From Phaeosaccion multiseriatum (lineage: Eukaryota; Ochrophyta, other classes), in contig OZ218955.1 of assembly GCA_965112735.1 (NCBI GenBank), forward strand, positions 558,001 to 622,000: a stretch of 64,000 bases of DNA. Reading direction: 5' to 3'. The notes under the pieces were generated by a model, which ran no database searches, was not told the DNA's origin, and was given only the letters and a program-made list of their open reading frames with translations. Numbering within the stretch: the stretch's first letter is position 1; every line of letters begins with the position of its first letter. The position numbers were made by a program, and so were the translations under genes. Shown piece after piece: positions 44,474 through 56,732 of this stretch.

Positions 44474-46638
44474 ATGAGCAGCGCGACTTCTCCCGCGAGC
44501 GGCAGTAGCCCGGGGGCGAAGGTGCCATTCTCTGACACGAAGGACAGTGAGAGCAGTAGTGATGGGCAGAGCACAAGCCCTTCTTCTCGCCCAGGCGAGC
44601 AAGAAGCAGCGGTAGCAGCAGAGGCAGAAGTACCAGCTACGACTGGAGCGCCCGGGGGAGCGCGAGCCCAGGTGCAAGAACAAGGGGGTGGAGGGCGGCG
44701 ACAAGGAGGACAAGCAAATGGCCGTGCGGCTGCGGGTCGGCAAGCAGGGCGCCACAATGCGGGCGTGGGTGGACCTGCCGCACCACTGGGCTTCTACAGG
44801 TACACAGACACAAAATCTACGGAAGCTGATTGCACCTTGTTGCTGTGCTGTTGCGGTTCCTTCTGTAAACTGTTGGTCTCGCAAGAGACACGATCGAAGG
44901 AAATACGTTTGTCGTCACACGATAGCCCTCGCTCATTAGAAAGAGACTCCGTTGAGGACTTGAGGAGTCTCTCTCTCTCGCTTTCTCCCTCTCTCTCTCT
45001 CTTTCAACCCAGCCTCTCCTTCCCCGGCCTCTTTATCCTTTTTCACTGTCTCAGCGCTTCATCTCAGCAGGGTAGAAGCCGTCAGGCGAGCGCCACATCG
45101 GCAGCGACAGCAGCGGCAGCAGCAACAGCAGCGGGCGGTTCCGGGGGGGCGGGGGAGCCCGGGGGTGCTGACGGGGGGGGCAGTTCCCCTGAGTACAAGC
45201 TTCTGTCTCTAACGGAGCTGGTGAGTAGAAACGAGGGAGGGAGGGAGGGAGGGGTGTACATCGTTTTCGCCTTTCGTGCATGCATCCAAGGTCCAGTAGT
45301 ACCAGCAGAGAACCAACCCGAGGCGCGAAGTGGGTTTCTTTTTCTGTTTCGTGTGCGCTGTGGTGAAGTACCCCCCCCACCCCATTCGCAGCACACTTTC
45401 ACACCCGCTTCTCTGTCATCTCTCTTGTTTGTCTTTGTCTTTGGTGTGGTATGATGGTGTGACGCTGTGGCATCTGTGATTCCCCTTTCGGAGTACAGAT
45501 CGGTCAGGAGCAGAGGCGGCCCTCCTACCTGTTCCATGAGCACGAGGGGGGCACGGACGGAGGCGGCCTGGATGGGGGCGCAGGCGGGTCGGGAACAGGT
45601 GAGGGTATGAGGAGTTGGTTTGTGTGGATACTGCTCGAAACCCACATACCTCCCTGTTCTCCTCGTGTTACGTAACGTCACGTACGTCACATGTGCTGAC
45701 ATGACATAATGCTCAGGGATGCGAGGCATTGGGGCCGGGGCTCTGGCCGTAGAGGGAGACTTTCTGGGGGGCAGCAGCACCGTCCACCACCAGGTGAGTC
45801 ATACAGCAGTTGGTGATACAGCTATACACTTCTTTGGACTTAAAATTGCCGGGCCTGGAGCTACCCACACGCCTTCCCCTCTCTCTCTCCTCCCCTCCTC
45901 TCCCCCACCCCTTCTCCTTCCCACACTCCCTCTCCTGCTCACTCCCTCTCTCTGTCGCCCTCCCTCCCCTCTCGTCCTCTCTCTACTTCTCGTTTTGCTG
46001 CCGTACCATACCACCAACGGATGTGGGTGCTGTGACCCCCTCTGCCCCCTTAGGACGCACTCCAGGCGGCAGAGCACGGTAACTCTGTGCTCCTCGCGCG
46101 GTACCTGCAGGTTAGTACAAGGCCTAAGTCAGTGAGACAATAAGTCAGTGATACAGTAAGTCAGTGAGGCAGTAAGTCAGTGAGTCACTGAGTCAAGGAA
46201 GTAGGACGGGCGGACAGGCCGGGCAGATGGGCCCTAATTACACCGACTAACCAACCCTAATGCCCCCCCCACTCCCCCCCAAGGATGGCGGCACAGCGCA
46301 CCTCCGCTCTCGCTTGCACCACATGCGCTGGTCCCTCCTGCACCTTGCTGCGGGGTGCGGCACAATGGGAGGGCTCTCCTCCAAGGCCTCACTCGGCCAC
46401 GGAGGGGGCATGGGAGGGGGGAGGCGGCCCGTTTTAAAGACGTCACTGGGCGGGCATGGAGGGGGGCTGTCTTCTCTGGCCGGGGGCAGCAAGGGGAGTA
46501 GCGGTGGGAGTGCCCTTTCCCGAGGGGGGAGTGCGCTCGTCTTCCCCCCCGGGGCGTATCGCTCTCGGCCGGAGCCGGATTGCACGGACGGGTACAGCAA
46601 TTGTGTCATCATGCTCCTTGCGGCGGTGAGTTTTGAGG

Positions 46639-46683
<45 letters not shown>

Positions 46684-49600
46684 CAAGTTAGTGCGCACAC
46701 ATAAACGACATGCACATGCGCACCACACACACACACACGTACGCACATCCACCATACCCACATGTACACACACTCTGTCTCACGCAACACGCACGCACCC
46801 ACACACAAGGACGCACGCACGCACGCACGTACACACACATGCGTATGTAAGTAAACCCCCCTCCCCCTCCCCCCACCCCTAACGTAGGGAGCGGACCCCA
46901 ACGTACTAACGGATGGCGGTTACACGCCCCTCATGGGAGCCTGTCTGGTGGGCAGCGCCCCTTGCGCTTGGCTATTGCTTAGGGCAGGGGCGGATCGGGG
47001 CCGCGTCACGGAGGGGGGGGAAAACGCCCTTGACTTTGCTAAGGCACGTTTCCCCGCATCGCCGGCACATGGTGAGTGAGTGAGTGAGTGCGTGAGTGAG
47101 TGAGTGAGTGAGTGAGTGGCTGAGTGAGTGAGTGAGTGAGTGAGTGAGTGAGTGAGTGAGTGCGTTTGGTGAGTGAGTGAGTGTGTGACTGACTGAAAGG
47201 GAGGGGGTAATGTGGATGGGGTGGGGTGGATGATGGGTGTGGGAGGAGGAGGAGGAGGAGGTGGAGGAGGAGGAGGAGGAGAGGAAGGTGTGTGTGCGCG
47301 CGTGTGGGTGATTGCGGGGGTGGGTGGGTGGGTGTGGGGGAGAGAGGGAAGGAAGAGGGAAAGGCGAAATGTCTCATTCCCACTCACTCACCCACTCAAC
47401 CTGCTACTCTCTGCTCTGCTCCGCTCTCCACTGGTCCTGCTCGTACACCTCCCCCTCTGCCCGTATACCTTTGCTTTGGCCCTGCCCATATGCCTGCCCC
47501 TGCAGAGGCCGTGCTGCGTGTGATGCAGCAGCCCCCGCAAGTGGTGCCGCGCTCTCCTCTGCAAGTGGAGGCCTCGTTGCTGCCAAGGACCACCAAAGAG
47601 GGAGAGGAAGGTGGGCAGGGTTGGCAGGGGGCAGGCTGCTCTCTCTCTATCTCTATCTCTATCTATCTCTCTCCGTATATGCTCCTCTTACACCCACGAG
47701 GGCCTTCCCTCCCCTCCCCCAAACCCCCCCCTTCCTAACATTGCCTCTTCCCACACGCCCGCGCCCCTCCCCCGTATGCCTCTATCCGCCCCTCCCCCCC
47801 CAGACACCCCTTGTATCGAGGTCTCTTACTGCCTGCCATCCCAAGACTCCCTCCTGCCCGTGCGCTGCGGTGAGGCGGAGCGGTGTATCGTCGAGTGCTT
47901 GATTGCCCAGGTGTGTGTGTGTGTGTGTGTGCGTGCGTGCGTGTGTGTGCGTGCGTGTGTGTGCTCCTGCATTTGTGTGTGCGTGTGCCCATTGTCGAAT
48001 CGTGTCGAGGTGTGCCACACTTTCCCTACCTTGCCCCTTACACAAGGCAAGGGAGTTTTAGAGGCATATGGAGAAGGAAATGCGCCGCACCGTCTCGGGC
48101 ATAGCTCGCCTCTGACTCTACCCCCCTCACGCTCTCCTCCTCCCCATAAACCTCTAGCCTCCTCCCTCTCTTCACCCGCCCCTGCTCTGATGCCTCCCAC
48201 CACCCAACGCCTGACACCCGGTACCTGCCACTCCTCCCCGTTGCAGCGCTGGATGAAGGTTGTACAGACGAGCTATAGTATGGCTGGGAAGCCTCGGTGA
48301 GAAGGAGGAGGAGGAGGAGGAGGAGGAGGAGGAGGAGGAGGAGGAGGAGGAGGAGGAGGACAAATTGGCTCAAGGTTTCAGTTTAGCACGGTACTTAGTT
48401 GAGTCTGTAGCCCGACACAGCTCCTTCATGCTCTATCACTCTCCCGTTTATGTGTTGCGTTTACGTGGAAAGAGGAGGGTGAGGAGGAGAGGGAGAAGGA
48501 GGAGGAGGAAGCGAGGCAGGAGGCAGACGAGGTGTGGAGAGCGCAGATGAGTCTAATCCAATCCACCTCCCACTTCCCTCCCTCCTCCCCACTCCACTGC
48601 CAACCCTCTACGGTACTACCCTACTACCTTGCTGTCAGGCGGGACTTCTGCCGCAGCCAGTCCGTGGACAGGGGCGTGGCCCTTCGCAAGAACCTCTGTC
48701 TGCCGCCGCCGGACCACATGTCCACCATCATACACAACCTCACCCCCGGGTACGTACTCTTGCCCTTCCGTAAACTTACGTACCCCTTTATTTACCCTTA
48801 CCCTCCTCTCTCTCTCCCCCCCCCTATCGCATCTCAACCTAACTACCAGCAAGTCCTACTGCTTCCTGATTGCCCCTGGTGGCTGAGATCGGAGTCTTAC
48901 GCCTCCGTGACCCTTCCTCTTACTCTCGGTCTTACACCTTACTTAACCTTACATACCATCTCCGCTATTGTTTCGGATCGAACACTAACAGCAAGTCCTA
49001 CTCCTTCCGAGTGTCCCTGGTGGCTGAGATCGGAGGGGTGCTTAGCCAGAGCCCCCCTAGTCTCTCGAGCCGGTCGGTCGCCATTCCCAAGGCCAAACCC
49101 GACAGCCAATGGTCTATGGAGGGGGTTCTGTATGCCGTTACGAGAGGGGTTCCGGCCCGAGACAGAGACAGAGGCGGCGGCGGGGGTGGAGGAAGTGGTA
49201 GTATTGTCACAGATGGCGCGGGCGTGGCAGGAGGGAAGGACGCGAAGGTAAGGTCGGGTGCGATGGAGAATGACCTGCGGGAGAGGGTTTGGCTACCTAG
49301 TCGGGGAGGAGGGGAGCCGGCCACCGAACCGGACGATGGGTGTGTATGGGGCGTGTACCGGTGGCGTTTCTCGTCTCTTGTGCTTGGGCACCGCCCCCCC
49401 CTACCCCTCCCCGCTCTTGCACAACAATGACCACAGCCCTTGCCTCCCTCCGTACGTTGCCTCTCTCCCCGCTTGCCTTTCTCTCTGCATCTCACACTTG
49501 CTCTCTCTCACTCACTCTCTTTCTCTCTCCTTCCCCCTGCTCTCTCTCACTCACTCTCTTTCTCTCTCTCTCTGCATCTCACCCTTGCTCTCTCTCACTC

Positions 49601-51068
49601 ACTCTCTTTCTCTCTGCATCTCACACCTGCTCTCTCTCACTCATTCTCTTTCTCTCTCTCTGCATCTCACACCTGCTCTCTCCCACCCATTCTCTTTCTC
49701 TCTCTCTGCATCTCACACTTGCTCTCTCTCACTCACTCTCTTTTTCTCTGTCGCTCTGTGTGTGTGTTGCTCTTCTCTGTCCCCGCCACTCTCCCTCGTT
49801 CCTATGCGCACGCACGCACTCACGCGCAGCACGAGGCCGCCGCGGCAGCAGCAGCAAGGGCTGCGGCTACCCCCCCCAAGGCCGCCCATCCCCCCCTGCC
49901 TCACACTCCCCTTCCTACTCCACCCCTTCCTTCCTCTCGACTCGGAAATCACCCCCCTACTCCTCCTCCTCCTCACCGTCCACCTACGCCCCCCCCGGTG
50001 GCGGCTCTGGGGGCTGTAGCGGCCGAGGATGAGAGAGAGAGACGCGAGGATGCTTTGGGCTCTCTGGGATCCCCTTCCACGCCGCCGCTGGCCTCCACTG
50101 GAGGAGGTGGAGCAGCAGGAGCAGCAGGAGCAGTGGCAGGAGGAGGAGGACCAGGAGGACCAGGAGGAGGCACAGCAGTAGGAGGAGGGGGAGGAGGAGG
50201 AGGAGGAGGAGGAGGAGGAGGAGGAGGAGGAGGAGGAGGAGGAGGGGCTGGCGGGGTTGCGTCTTCGGGCAATCGAGGGGTGCGATGGCCCTCTTCTCGG
50301 AGCGAAGACAGAGAGGACGAGCAGGCCATCGCCACGGCCTACGGCTTTGGCAACCAGCAGCACAGGTTCACAGGTGGTAATCAGAGCAAAATCATAGATG
50401 GCGTGGGGGGGATGCCGAGCAAGGGAGGAGAGGACGTGTCTTCCCCTCGGGGGGATGCCCTCCGCGTGCTTCGGCAGCAGCAGGAACAGCAGCGACGGCA
50501 GCAGATGGCGGTGCTTCAGAACCCGCCTCGGCCGTACGACCTTCGTCACCAGAAGCAAGAGCAGCAGCAACAGAAACTGGAGAAAGGAAAGCACGGGCGG
50601 CAAGGGGGGCAAGGGGGGCAGTTGGTGGTACAGCCTCAGCCAGTGCGAGGTGCAGAGCCGCGTGCTGTGGTGGTTTCTCCTCGCCCCAGCCAGTCACGGA
50701 AACAGACGCAAGGCCAGGGGCAAGGCCTGGCTGAGGGGCCGGCTCAGGGTGGGGCAGGCCGTGATGCCCAAAGCGCTGGGGCAATTGCTACGCCCATGAG
50801 TGCTCGCGTGCAGTTTTCAGAGCCTCTCCACTCGTCGCTACAGTCACTGCACCCTTTTGGGGAAGATGCCGCTGCTTCCTCGGACTCGCGCAACTCCTCC
50901 TTCAAAAAGGGGGGCCTGCCGCCCTACTCGCAGCCCTCGCCGCAGCTACAGCAGTTGGCGATACAGCAGCACCTGCAGCAGCAGCAACGAGGCAGAGGGA
51001 GGAGGTCTCGACCGTCCTCTCGCGGCGGAGATAAGGGAGATGATGATCAAGGGTGCACACTGAGTTAA
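44474..51068 (+). CDS. Ankyrin plus fibronectin-III-like multidomain protein
   Basis: Firm exons, all phase-consistent: 45068-45220, 45499-45598, 45717-45793, 46054-46110, 46284-46625, 46888-47071, 47506-47610, 47804-47910, 48247-48296, 48639-48749, 48992-49247 and 49830-51068 (stop), giving 926 residues. The 5' end is tentative: ATG at 44474 and a coding-like stretch to 44799 (frame YQLRLERPGEREPRCKNKG then ...MRAWVDLPHHWAST), whose phase does not fit the next exon without another splice. Exons 46054-47071 encode ankyrin repeats (DALQAAEHGNSVLLARYLQ, then LLAAGADPNVLTDGGYTPLM), with a Gly-rich loop inside. Exons 47804-49247 look like a fibronectin type III fold, ending NLTPGKSYSFRVSLVAEIGG. 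The last exon is Ala/Pro/Gly-rich, with a 22-Gly run and Gln/Arg-rich sequence. It ends with the segment (VQFSEPLHSSLQ to DDQGCTLS) copied throughout the array. Cytosolic scaffold is a guess from domains. Confidence 0.72.
46124..46195 (+). repeat. 16-17-bp AAGTCAGTGA minisatellite
   Basis: About four and a half degenerate units of TAAGTCAGTGAGACAA type in the intron between exons 46054-46110 and 46284-46625. Confidence 0.8.
47071..47192 (+). repeat. (GTGA)n microsatellite at a splice donor
   Basis: A GTGA/GAGT tetranucleotide run starts exactly at the donor of exon 46888-47071. The intron therefore begins with many GTGAGT donor-like hexamers in a row. The first of them keeps the frame to the next exon. 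Confidence 0.85.
48301..48360 (+). repeat. (GGA)n microsatellite
   Basis: Twenty GGA units in the intron that follows exon 48247-48296; GGA-rich interruptions continue to about 48510. Confidence 0.95.
48850..48991 (+). pseudogene. Duplicated pseudo-exon of FN3-coding exon
   Basis: A 142-bp unit preceding exon 48992-49247 begins with a second copy of its start: CAAGTCCTACTGCTTCCTGA against CAAGTCCTACTCCTTCCGAG, both after an AG and both running to GGTGGCTGAGATCGGA. In the frame set by the upstream exon the first copy reads KSYCFLIAPGG and hits TGA, whereas the second stays open. The first copy is therefore a decayed tandem exon duplicate or a stop-bearing alternative exon. Confidence 0.75.
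49486..49748 (+). repeat. Pyrimidine-rich ~45-bp minisatellite in intron
   Basis: Six degenerate copies of a unit of the form TCTCTGCATCTCACACTTG followed by CTCTCTCTCACTCACTCT and TTC, in the last intron of the ankyrin/FN3 gene (49248-49829). No coding meaning is inferred despite open frames. Confidence 0.9.
50178..50247 (+). repeat. (GGA)n run inside coding exon (poly-Gly)
   Basis: An imperfect GGA repeat in frame with exon 49830-51068. It encodes over 20 consecutive Gly residues, with further GGA/GCA blocks from 50100. The frame is kept on both sides. It is likely length-variable. Confidence 0.9.
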
Positions 51069-51849
51069 GAGGGATATGGAGAGGGGTGGGTAGAGGCATA
51101 CGGAAGGAGAGACTTAGAGGCGTATGGTATGGGCACGGGGGACTTGCGATGTATTCAGCCCAGAGGTACAAAAGGCAACTTTTCCACCACCTTCTCAACC
51201 AGCAGCAGAGCATCTCTTGTTCGGGGGTTTGCTGCATTCCTTTCTTAGACTAGACTATCACACTGAACTATTGTGCCTACATTTGAGCTGCTGCGCGCCA
51301 GTCGCCTAAGCCGCTCGCCCCCATGGGCCACGAGTCCATAGGCCAGGCAAAGCAAAGCCTCTCTTCTCCAGGCCTTGCTTCGCTACTTTCTTCCCACGTA
51401 CTGAGTTGGCAGTACACACGTGCAAAAGCCTGACGAGAAGAGCTCACGGCCACTCGGAGCGGGCGAGCTGGCTGTATCCCCTGCTGCTGCGGTCATACTA
51501 CAAGTGCCATCCGGCACGACAACGCACAGACACACAGACACATGTCAAGCACGGAGAAGCAACACACCAAGCTCGTGTTTCCCATTCCTCCTATCCTGTC
51601 CTACCGCGGCGGCGCTTTGGAGGCACAACAGTCCTATTCTGGAGTCATTCGACCAGACATGAGGTGCCATCCTCGCACAGCACATTTGCCTCAGTGGGCC
51701 ACTAAGCCCTTCCACGGCACGTCCACACTCCCTCCTCGCTCTCCCTTCCCTCTCGCTCGCCCGTCTCTCTACCTTCGGCAACACGGCTTCAGGTCCCTCG
51801 AAATGCCCCTCCCACGTCATCCACCCACCCCCCACCTCTCTCAGGTCTT

Positions 51850-53429
51850 TCAGCTCATCTCCTCCGCCATGCTCTCCCATGTCTCGCTTCCAACACTCCA
51901 GGGCCTCTCCAGCGGCAAGGTCCTGCTCTCCTTGCCGAACGTCGGGTCGCTCCTACGCATGAGGTCCAACGCGCTTTGGGACCGGAAGAAGGCCGCTGCC
52001 TCGTCCTTGATTCGCTGCTCAATGTCGGGGCCCAGTTGGTGTCGCCTTGCCCCAGCGAAGGCCTTGTCCACCGAGGCATCAGCCGAGAGGAGCTGCAGTG
52101 CAATGCCTTGATGGCCATTGATGATGGCAGCAAGGAGAGGGGTGCCGCCGCTCGACGTCGTGGCATCGATGGGAGATCCGGCAGAGATGAGACGAGCGAC
52201 GATTGCCTCGAGCCCTTTCTTCGCAGCATGGTGGAGAGGTGAAGCGCCATCGATGTTCACTGTGTCCACCCTTGCTCCCGCCGCAAGAAGGCGCTTCGCC
52301 ACGGCATCGTGTCCCCCTTGAACGGCCCAGTGAAAAGAAGTCATCAAGCCATCGCGGCCAATAGAATCGACGTCCGCTCCTACAGCCAAGAGCTTCTCTA
52401 CCACAGCCAAGTGTCCTTTGGAAGCCGCGGCCATGAGGGGAGTCATATCCTCAATACTCTTTGTATTCATGTTGGCATGCTCATCGAGAAGCTGCTGCAC
52501 GACAGAGGCACGCCCGAGCATAGAGGCTACAAAAAGCGGGGTGCAGCCATCCTTGTTAGCCTTTTCGATCTCGGCGTGGGCCCTGAGGAGCTGCTGTATC
52601 ACTCTCCCATGGCCTTCTCTAGAAGCCATACAGAGTGGAGTTGTTCCTTCATCGTCGGCTTTGTTCACGTCCGCTTGGGCTGAGATGAGCTGCTCTACGA
52701 TGGAGGTGTGCCCATTCTGAGAGGCCATCCATATCGGAGTCACTCCCCTACTCGCGGCTGCGTTGACATCGGGCTGCGCCAACAGGAGCTTCTGCACAGA
52801 TTTGGAATGCCCATTCTCGGCAGCCACAAGCAGAGACGTCGCCCCGCGGAGATTGGGTTGGTCAGCGGCGGCTCCGGCGTCCAACAGCCGCCTCACCATG
52901 TGATGGTGTCCTCTCACGCAAGCTTCTGTCAATGGTGTGTTCCCCCGCGCTCCTCCCCCGATACTGAATGACGCCCCTTCCTGCAGCAGGAGGTCCACGA
53001 CATCCCGCCGGTCCTCTCCCGCAGCCAAAATCATAGCCGTCCCACCGTCCTCGTCAATAGGATGATCTAAGCTCGCTTTGCCGTGCTTCGCGACGAGCTT
53101 CCTAACCAGCGCTCTCACTGTTGAGAAGTTCTCATTTCTCTGGAGAGCCTGGGAGAGGCGCCGCGCCTGATGTAAAAAGGGGGGGGGGGGGGTTCGGAAG
53201 CAGTGGAGAAGAGGGATACCATTCGAAGGGCTTGAGATCAATGCGACTCGCATCAGCTGGATTGAAGCTTTGCAGCGTACTCCGCCCCGGATCAGAGGCT
53301 TCATTCTCGCGAGTCACCTCCTCCGCTCGTACCGTCCTTGTGTGTACCGCTGTCTCTGTGCTGTCATGAGATAAACATCCACCATTTATATACCTCAGCT
53401 CATACCTCGGGGGATATCGCCCGCTCCAT
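51850..53429 (-). CDS. Array ankyrin-repeat protein K (10 repeats, 446 aa)
   Basis: Exon 1 at 53429-53406 (MERAISPE), intron 53405-53167, exon 2 at 53166-51850. Convergent with the ankyrin/FN3 gene, whose stop lies 781 bp away; this is the only place where the parent of the orphan exons and an array gene meet. It has one extra codon in DGLMTSFHWAVQGG and the repeat-3 variant LRGATSLLVAAENGHSKSVQ. The second half is most like A (LHHAAKKGLEAIVARL), and the tail ends EEMS as in J. Confidence 0.8.
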
Positions 53430-54142
53430 ACTGAGCAAAAGTCTCCCCTTGCCCCCAAAGTTGAAGTAGGAGGACAGAGAAGGGGGGAATCAAGCCGGCA
53501 ACTCCCTGACTCAAGATGATCCCCCACTGCCTCAGGCGCGCGCCGCAGTAGAAGGGAAGAAGGAACAGGCCCCTCCAATAGCGTTGTCTCTCGCCAGTCG
53601 CTTTCCTCTACGTCTTGTAGGAGGCCAAAACAGCGCTGGAGCTAGGTCAGGAACGGGGGGAAACAACCAAGCAGGCCGCTGCCTGACTCAATAGAACCTC
53701 TCTCCCCACAGCGTGCACCACTGCAAGCGAAGAGAGAGGATGGCGGTCCCTCACTCTTCCTCTCACGACCCTTCTCTTTACTCGCTGTGTCAGGAGGCCA
53801 AAGCAGCGCTAGCTCAGAGAGGAGCGGGGGAGAACCAAGCCGGCCCCTGCCTGACTCAAGACGAACCCCCTCCCCCCCCCCCCCAAGCGCGCACCACTAC
53901 ACGCGAAGAGGAAGAAGGGCTCTCTCAACAGCTTGCCGCACTTTGCCCCTCACCGTCCTTCAACTCAATCCTTTTTTTTTTCACGCCTTGCAAGTGAAGA
54001 GGTCTCAGAGGGAAGGGGCCCAGAATATGTCAATGGCCCAGGCGTAGGCAGCCCATTTCTTGCTTCCTCAGGCCCAGGGGGGGGGGGGGCATATCTACGC
54101 TCATCTCTCATATTCACCCTACATATTAATTATCGTGTGCAG

Positions 54143-54385
54143 ATTTCAGAGGCCCTCCACTCACCGCACCCTTTTGGAGAAGATGCCGCTGCTTCCTCGG
54201 ACTCGCGCAACTCCTCCTTCAAAAAGGGGGGCCTGCCGCCCTACTCGCAGCCCTCGCCGCAGCTACAGCAGTTGGCGATACAGCGGCACCTGCAGCAGCA
54301 GCAAAGGGGCAGAGGGAGGAGGTCTCGGCCCTCCTCTCGCGGCGGAGATAAGGGAAACGATGATCAAGGGTGCACACTGAGTTGA
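54143..54385 (+). pseudogene. Orphan terminal-exon copy 10 (open)
   Basis: Open copy (ISEALHSPHPFGEDAAASSD ... GGDKGNDDQGCTLS), stop at 54383-54385, with an AG edge after TTATCGTGTGC. It is almost identical to copies 2 and 7 of the left half although it lies in the inverted half. Confidence 0.75.
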
Positions 54386-55147
54386 ATTTTTGGGGAGGGG
54401 TGGCTAGAGGCATAAGGAAGGATAAACTTAGAGGCGTATGGTACGGGCACGGGGGACTTGCGATGTTATCAGCCCAGAGGTACAAAAGGCAACTATTCCA
54501 CCACCTTCTCAACCAGCAGCAGAGCATCATTTGTTTCGGTGCTTGCTGCATTCCCTTTCTTAGACTTTTCATACTGAACTATTGCGCCTATACTTGAGCT
54601 GCTTCGCGCCAGTCGCCTAAGCCGCTCGCCCCCGTGGGCCAAGAGTCCGTAGGCCAGACAAAGCAAAGTTTTGCTTCACTACTTTCTTACCACGTACTGA
54701 GATGGCAGTACACACGTGCAGAAGCCTGACGAGAAAAGCTCACCGCCACTCGGAGCGGGCGAGCTGGCTATATCTCCTGCTGCTGCGGTCTGACTACAAG
54801 TGCAGTCTGGTACGACAACGCACAGACACTTAGACATCATGTCAAGCACGGAGAAGCAACCCACCAACCATCGTATTTCCCATTCCTCCTGTCCTATCCT
54901 ACCGCGGCGGCGCTTTGGATGCACAGCAGTCCTATCCTGGAGTCATTCGACCAGACATGAGGTGCCATCCTCGCACAGCGCATTTGCCTCAGTGGCCCAC
55001 TAAGCCCCTACACGACACGTCCACACTCCCTCGTCGCTCTCCCTTCCCTCTCGCTCGCCCGTCTCTCTACCTGCGGCATCACGGCTTCAGGTCCCTCGAA
55101 ACGCCCCTCCCACATACTCCACCCACCCCCCACCTCGCTCAGGTCTT

Positions 55148-56732
55148 TCAGCCCATCTCCTCCGCCATGCTCTCCCATGTCTCGCTTCCAACACTCCAGG
55201 GCCTCTCCAGCGGCAAGGTCCTGCTCTCCTTGCCGAACGTCGGGTCGCTCCTACGCATGAGGTCCAACGCGCTTTGGGACCGGAAGAAGGCTGCTGCCAC
55301 GTCTTTGATTCGCTGCTCAATGTCTGGGCCCAGTTGGAGCCGCCGTGCCCCAGCGAAGGCCTTGTCCACCGAGGCATCAGCCGAGAGGAGCTGCAGTGCA
55401 ATGCCGTGATGGCCTCTGTCGATGGCAGCAAGTAGAGGGGTGGCGCCCATCGACGCCGTGGCATCGATGGGAGATCCGGCAGAGATGAGACGAGCGACGA
55501 TTGCCTCGTGCCCTCTCTGCGCAGCATAGCGGAGAGGTGAAGCGCCGTCGATGTCCACTGTGTCCACCCTTGCTCCCGCCGCGAGAAGGCGCTTCGCCAC
55601 GGCATCGTGTCCGTCTTGAACGGCCCAGTGAAGAGAAGTCAAGCCAGCGCGGCTAATACAATGGACCTCCGCTCCTGCAGCCAAGAGCTTCTCTACCACA
55701 GCCAAGTGTCCGCTCCCAGCCGCGGCCATGAGGGGAGTGACACCCTTCATACTCATTGTATTTATGCTGGCATGCTCATCGAGAAGCTGCTGCACAACAT
55801 AGGCATGCCCGAGGAAAGAGGCCATATGAAGTGGAGTCCGGCCTTGGTCATCAGCCTTGTCCACCTTGGCGTGGGCCCTGAGGAGCTGCTGTACCACTCT
55901 TACACGGCCCTTTGCTGACGCTATCAGGAGTGGAGTTCTTCCTCCATTTTCGGCTTTGTCCACGTCCGCTTGGGCTGAGATGAGCTGCTCTACGATGGAG
56001 GTGTGCCCATTCTGAGAGGCCACCCATATCGGAGTCACTCCCGTACTCGCAGCAGCTGCGTTGACATCGGGCTGCGCCAACAGGAGCTTCTGCACAGTTG
56101 TGGAATGCCCCTTCTGGGCAGCCATAAGCAGAGGCGTCGTCCCGTCGCGATTGGGTTGGTCAACGGCGGCTCCGACGTCCAACAGCCACGGCACCAAGTG
56201 ATCGTGTCCGCTCACGCAAGCTTCAATCAATGGCGTATTCCCCAACCCTCCTACCCCGATATTACTGAACAATGACGCCCCTTCCTGCAGCAGGAGGTCC
56301 ATGACATCCCGCCGGCCCTCTCCCGCAGCCCAAATCATAGCAGTGTTTCCGTGCTTGTCAATAGGATGATCTAAGCTTGCTTTGCCGTGCTTCGCGACGA
56401 GCTTCCTAACCAGCGCTCTCACTGTTGAGAAGTTCTGATTTCTCCCGAGAGCCTGGCAGAGGCGCTGCGCCTGATGGGAGAGGGAGGGGGGTTCAAAAGC
56501 AGTGGAGAAGAGGGATACAATTCGAAGGGCTTGAGGTCAATGCGACTCGCATCAGCTGTGTCGAAGTGTAGCAGCGTACTCCACCCCGCCGGATCAGAGG
56601 CTTCATTCTCGCGAGTCACCTCCTCCGCTCGCACCGTCCTTTTTGTACCGCCGTCTCTGTGCTGTCATGAGCTAAAACATCCACCATTTATATACACTCC
56701 GCTCATACCTCGGGTGATATCACCGGCTCCAT
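55148..56732 (-). CDS. Array ankyrin-repeat protein L (10 repeats, 448 aa)
   Basis: Exon 1 at 56732-56709 (MEPVISPE), intron 56708-56471 (acceptor side CCCTCTCCCATCAG, without the C-run of A), exon 2 at 56470-55148. A small in-frame gain (GASLFSNIGVGG) after repeat 1 and an extra Ala in NAAAASTG account for its length. Repeats 5-8 are nearly identical to M (AENGGRTPLLIASAKG, DQGRTPLHMASFLGHA). Repeats 9-10 follow I and A instead of M. A deletion in the nearest upstream unit removes about 14 bases around CAAGCCGGCG, compared with B. Confidence 0.8.

Noticed and set aside
49440-49829. Ser/Leu-rich N-terminal extension of the last ankyrin/FN3 exon
   Set aside because: The frame runs through a pyrimidine minisatellite that ends in a good acceptor at 49828-49829, so it is read as an intron.
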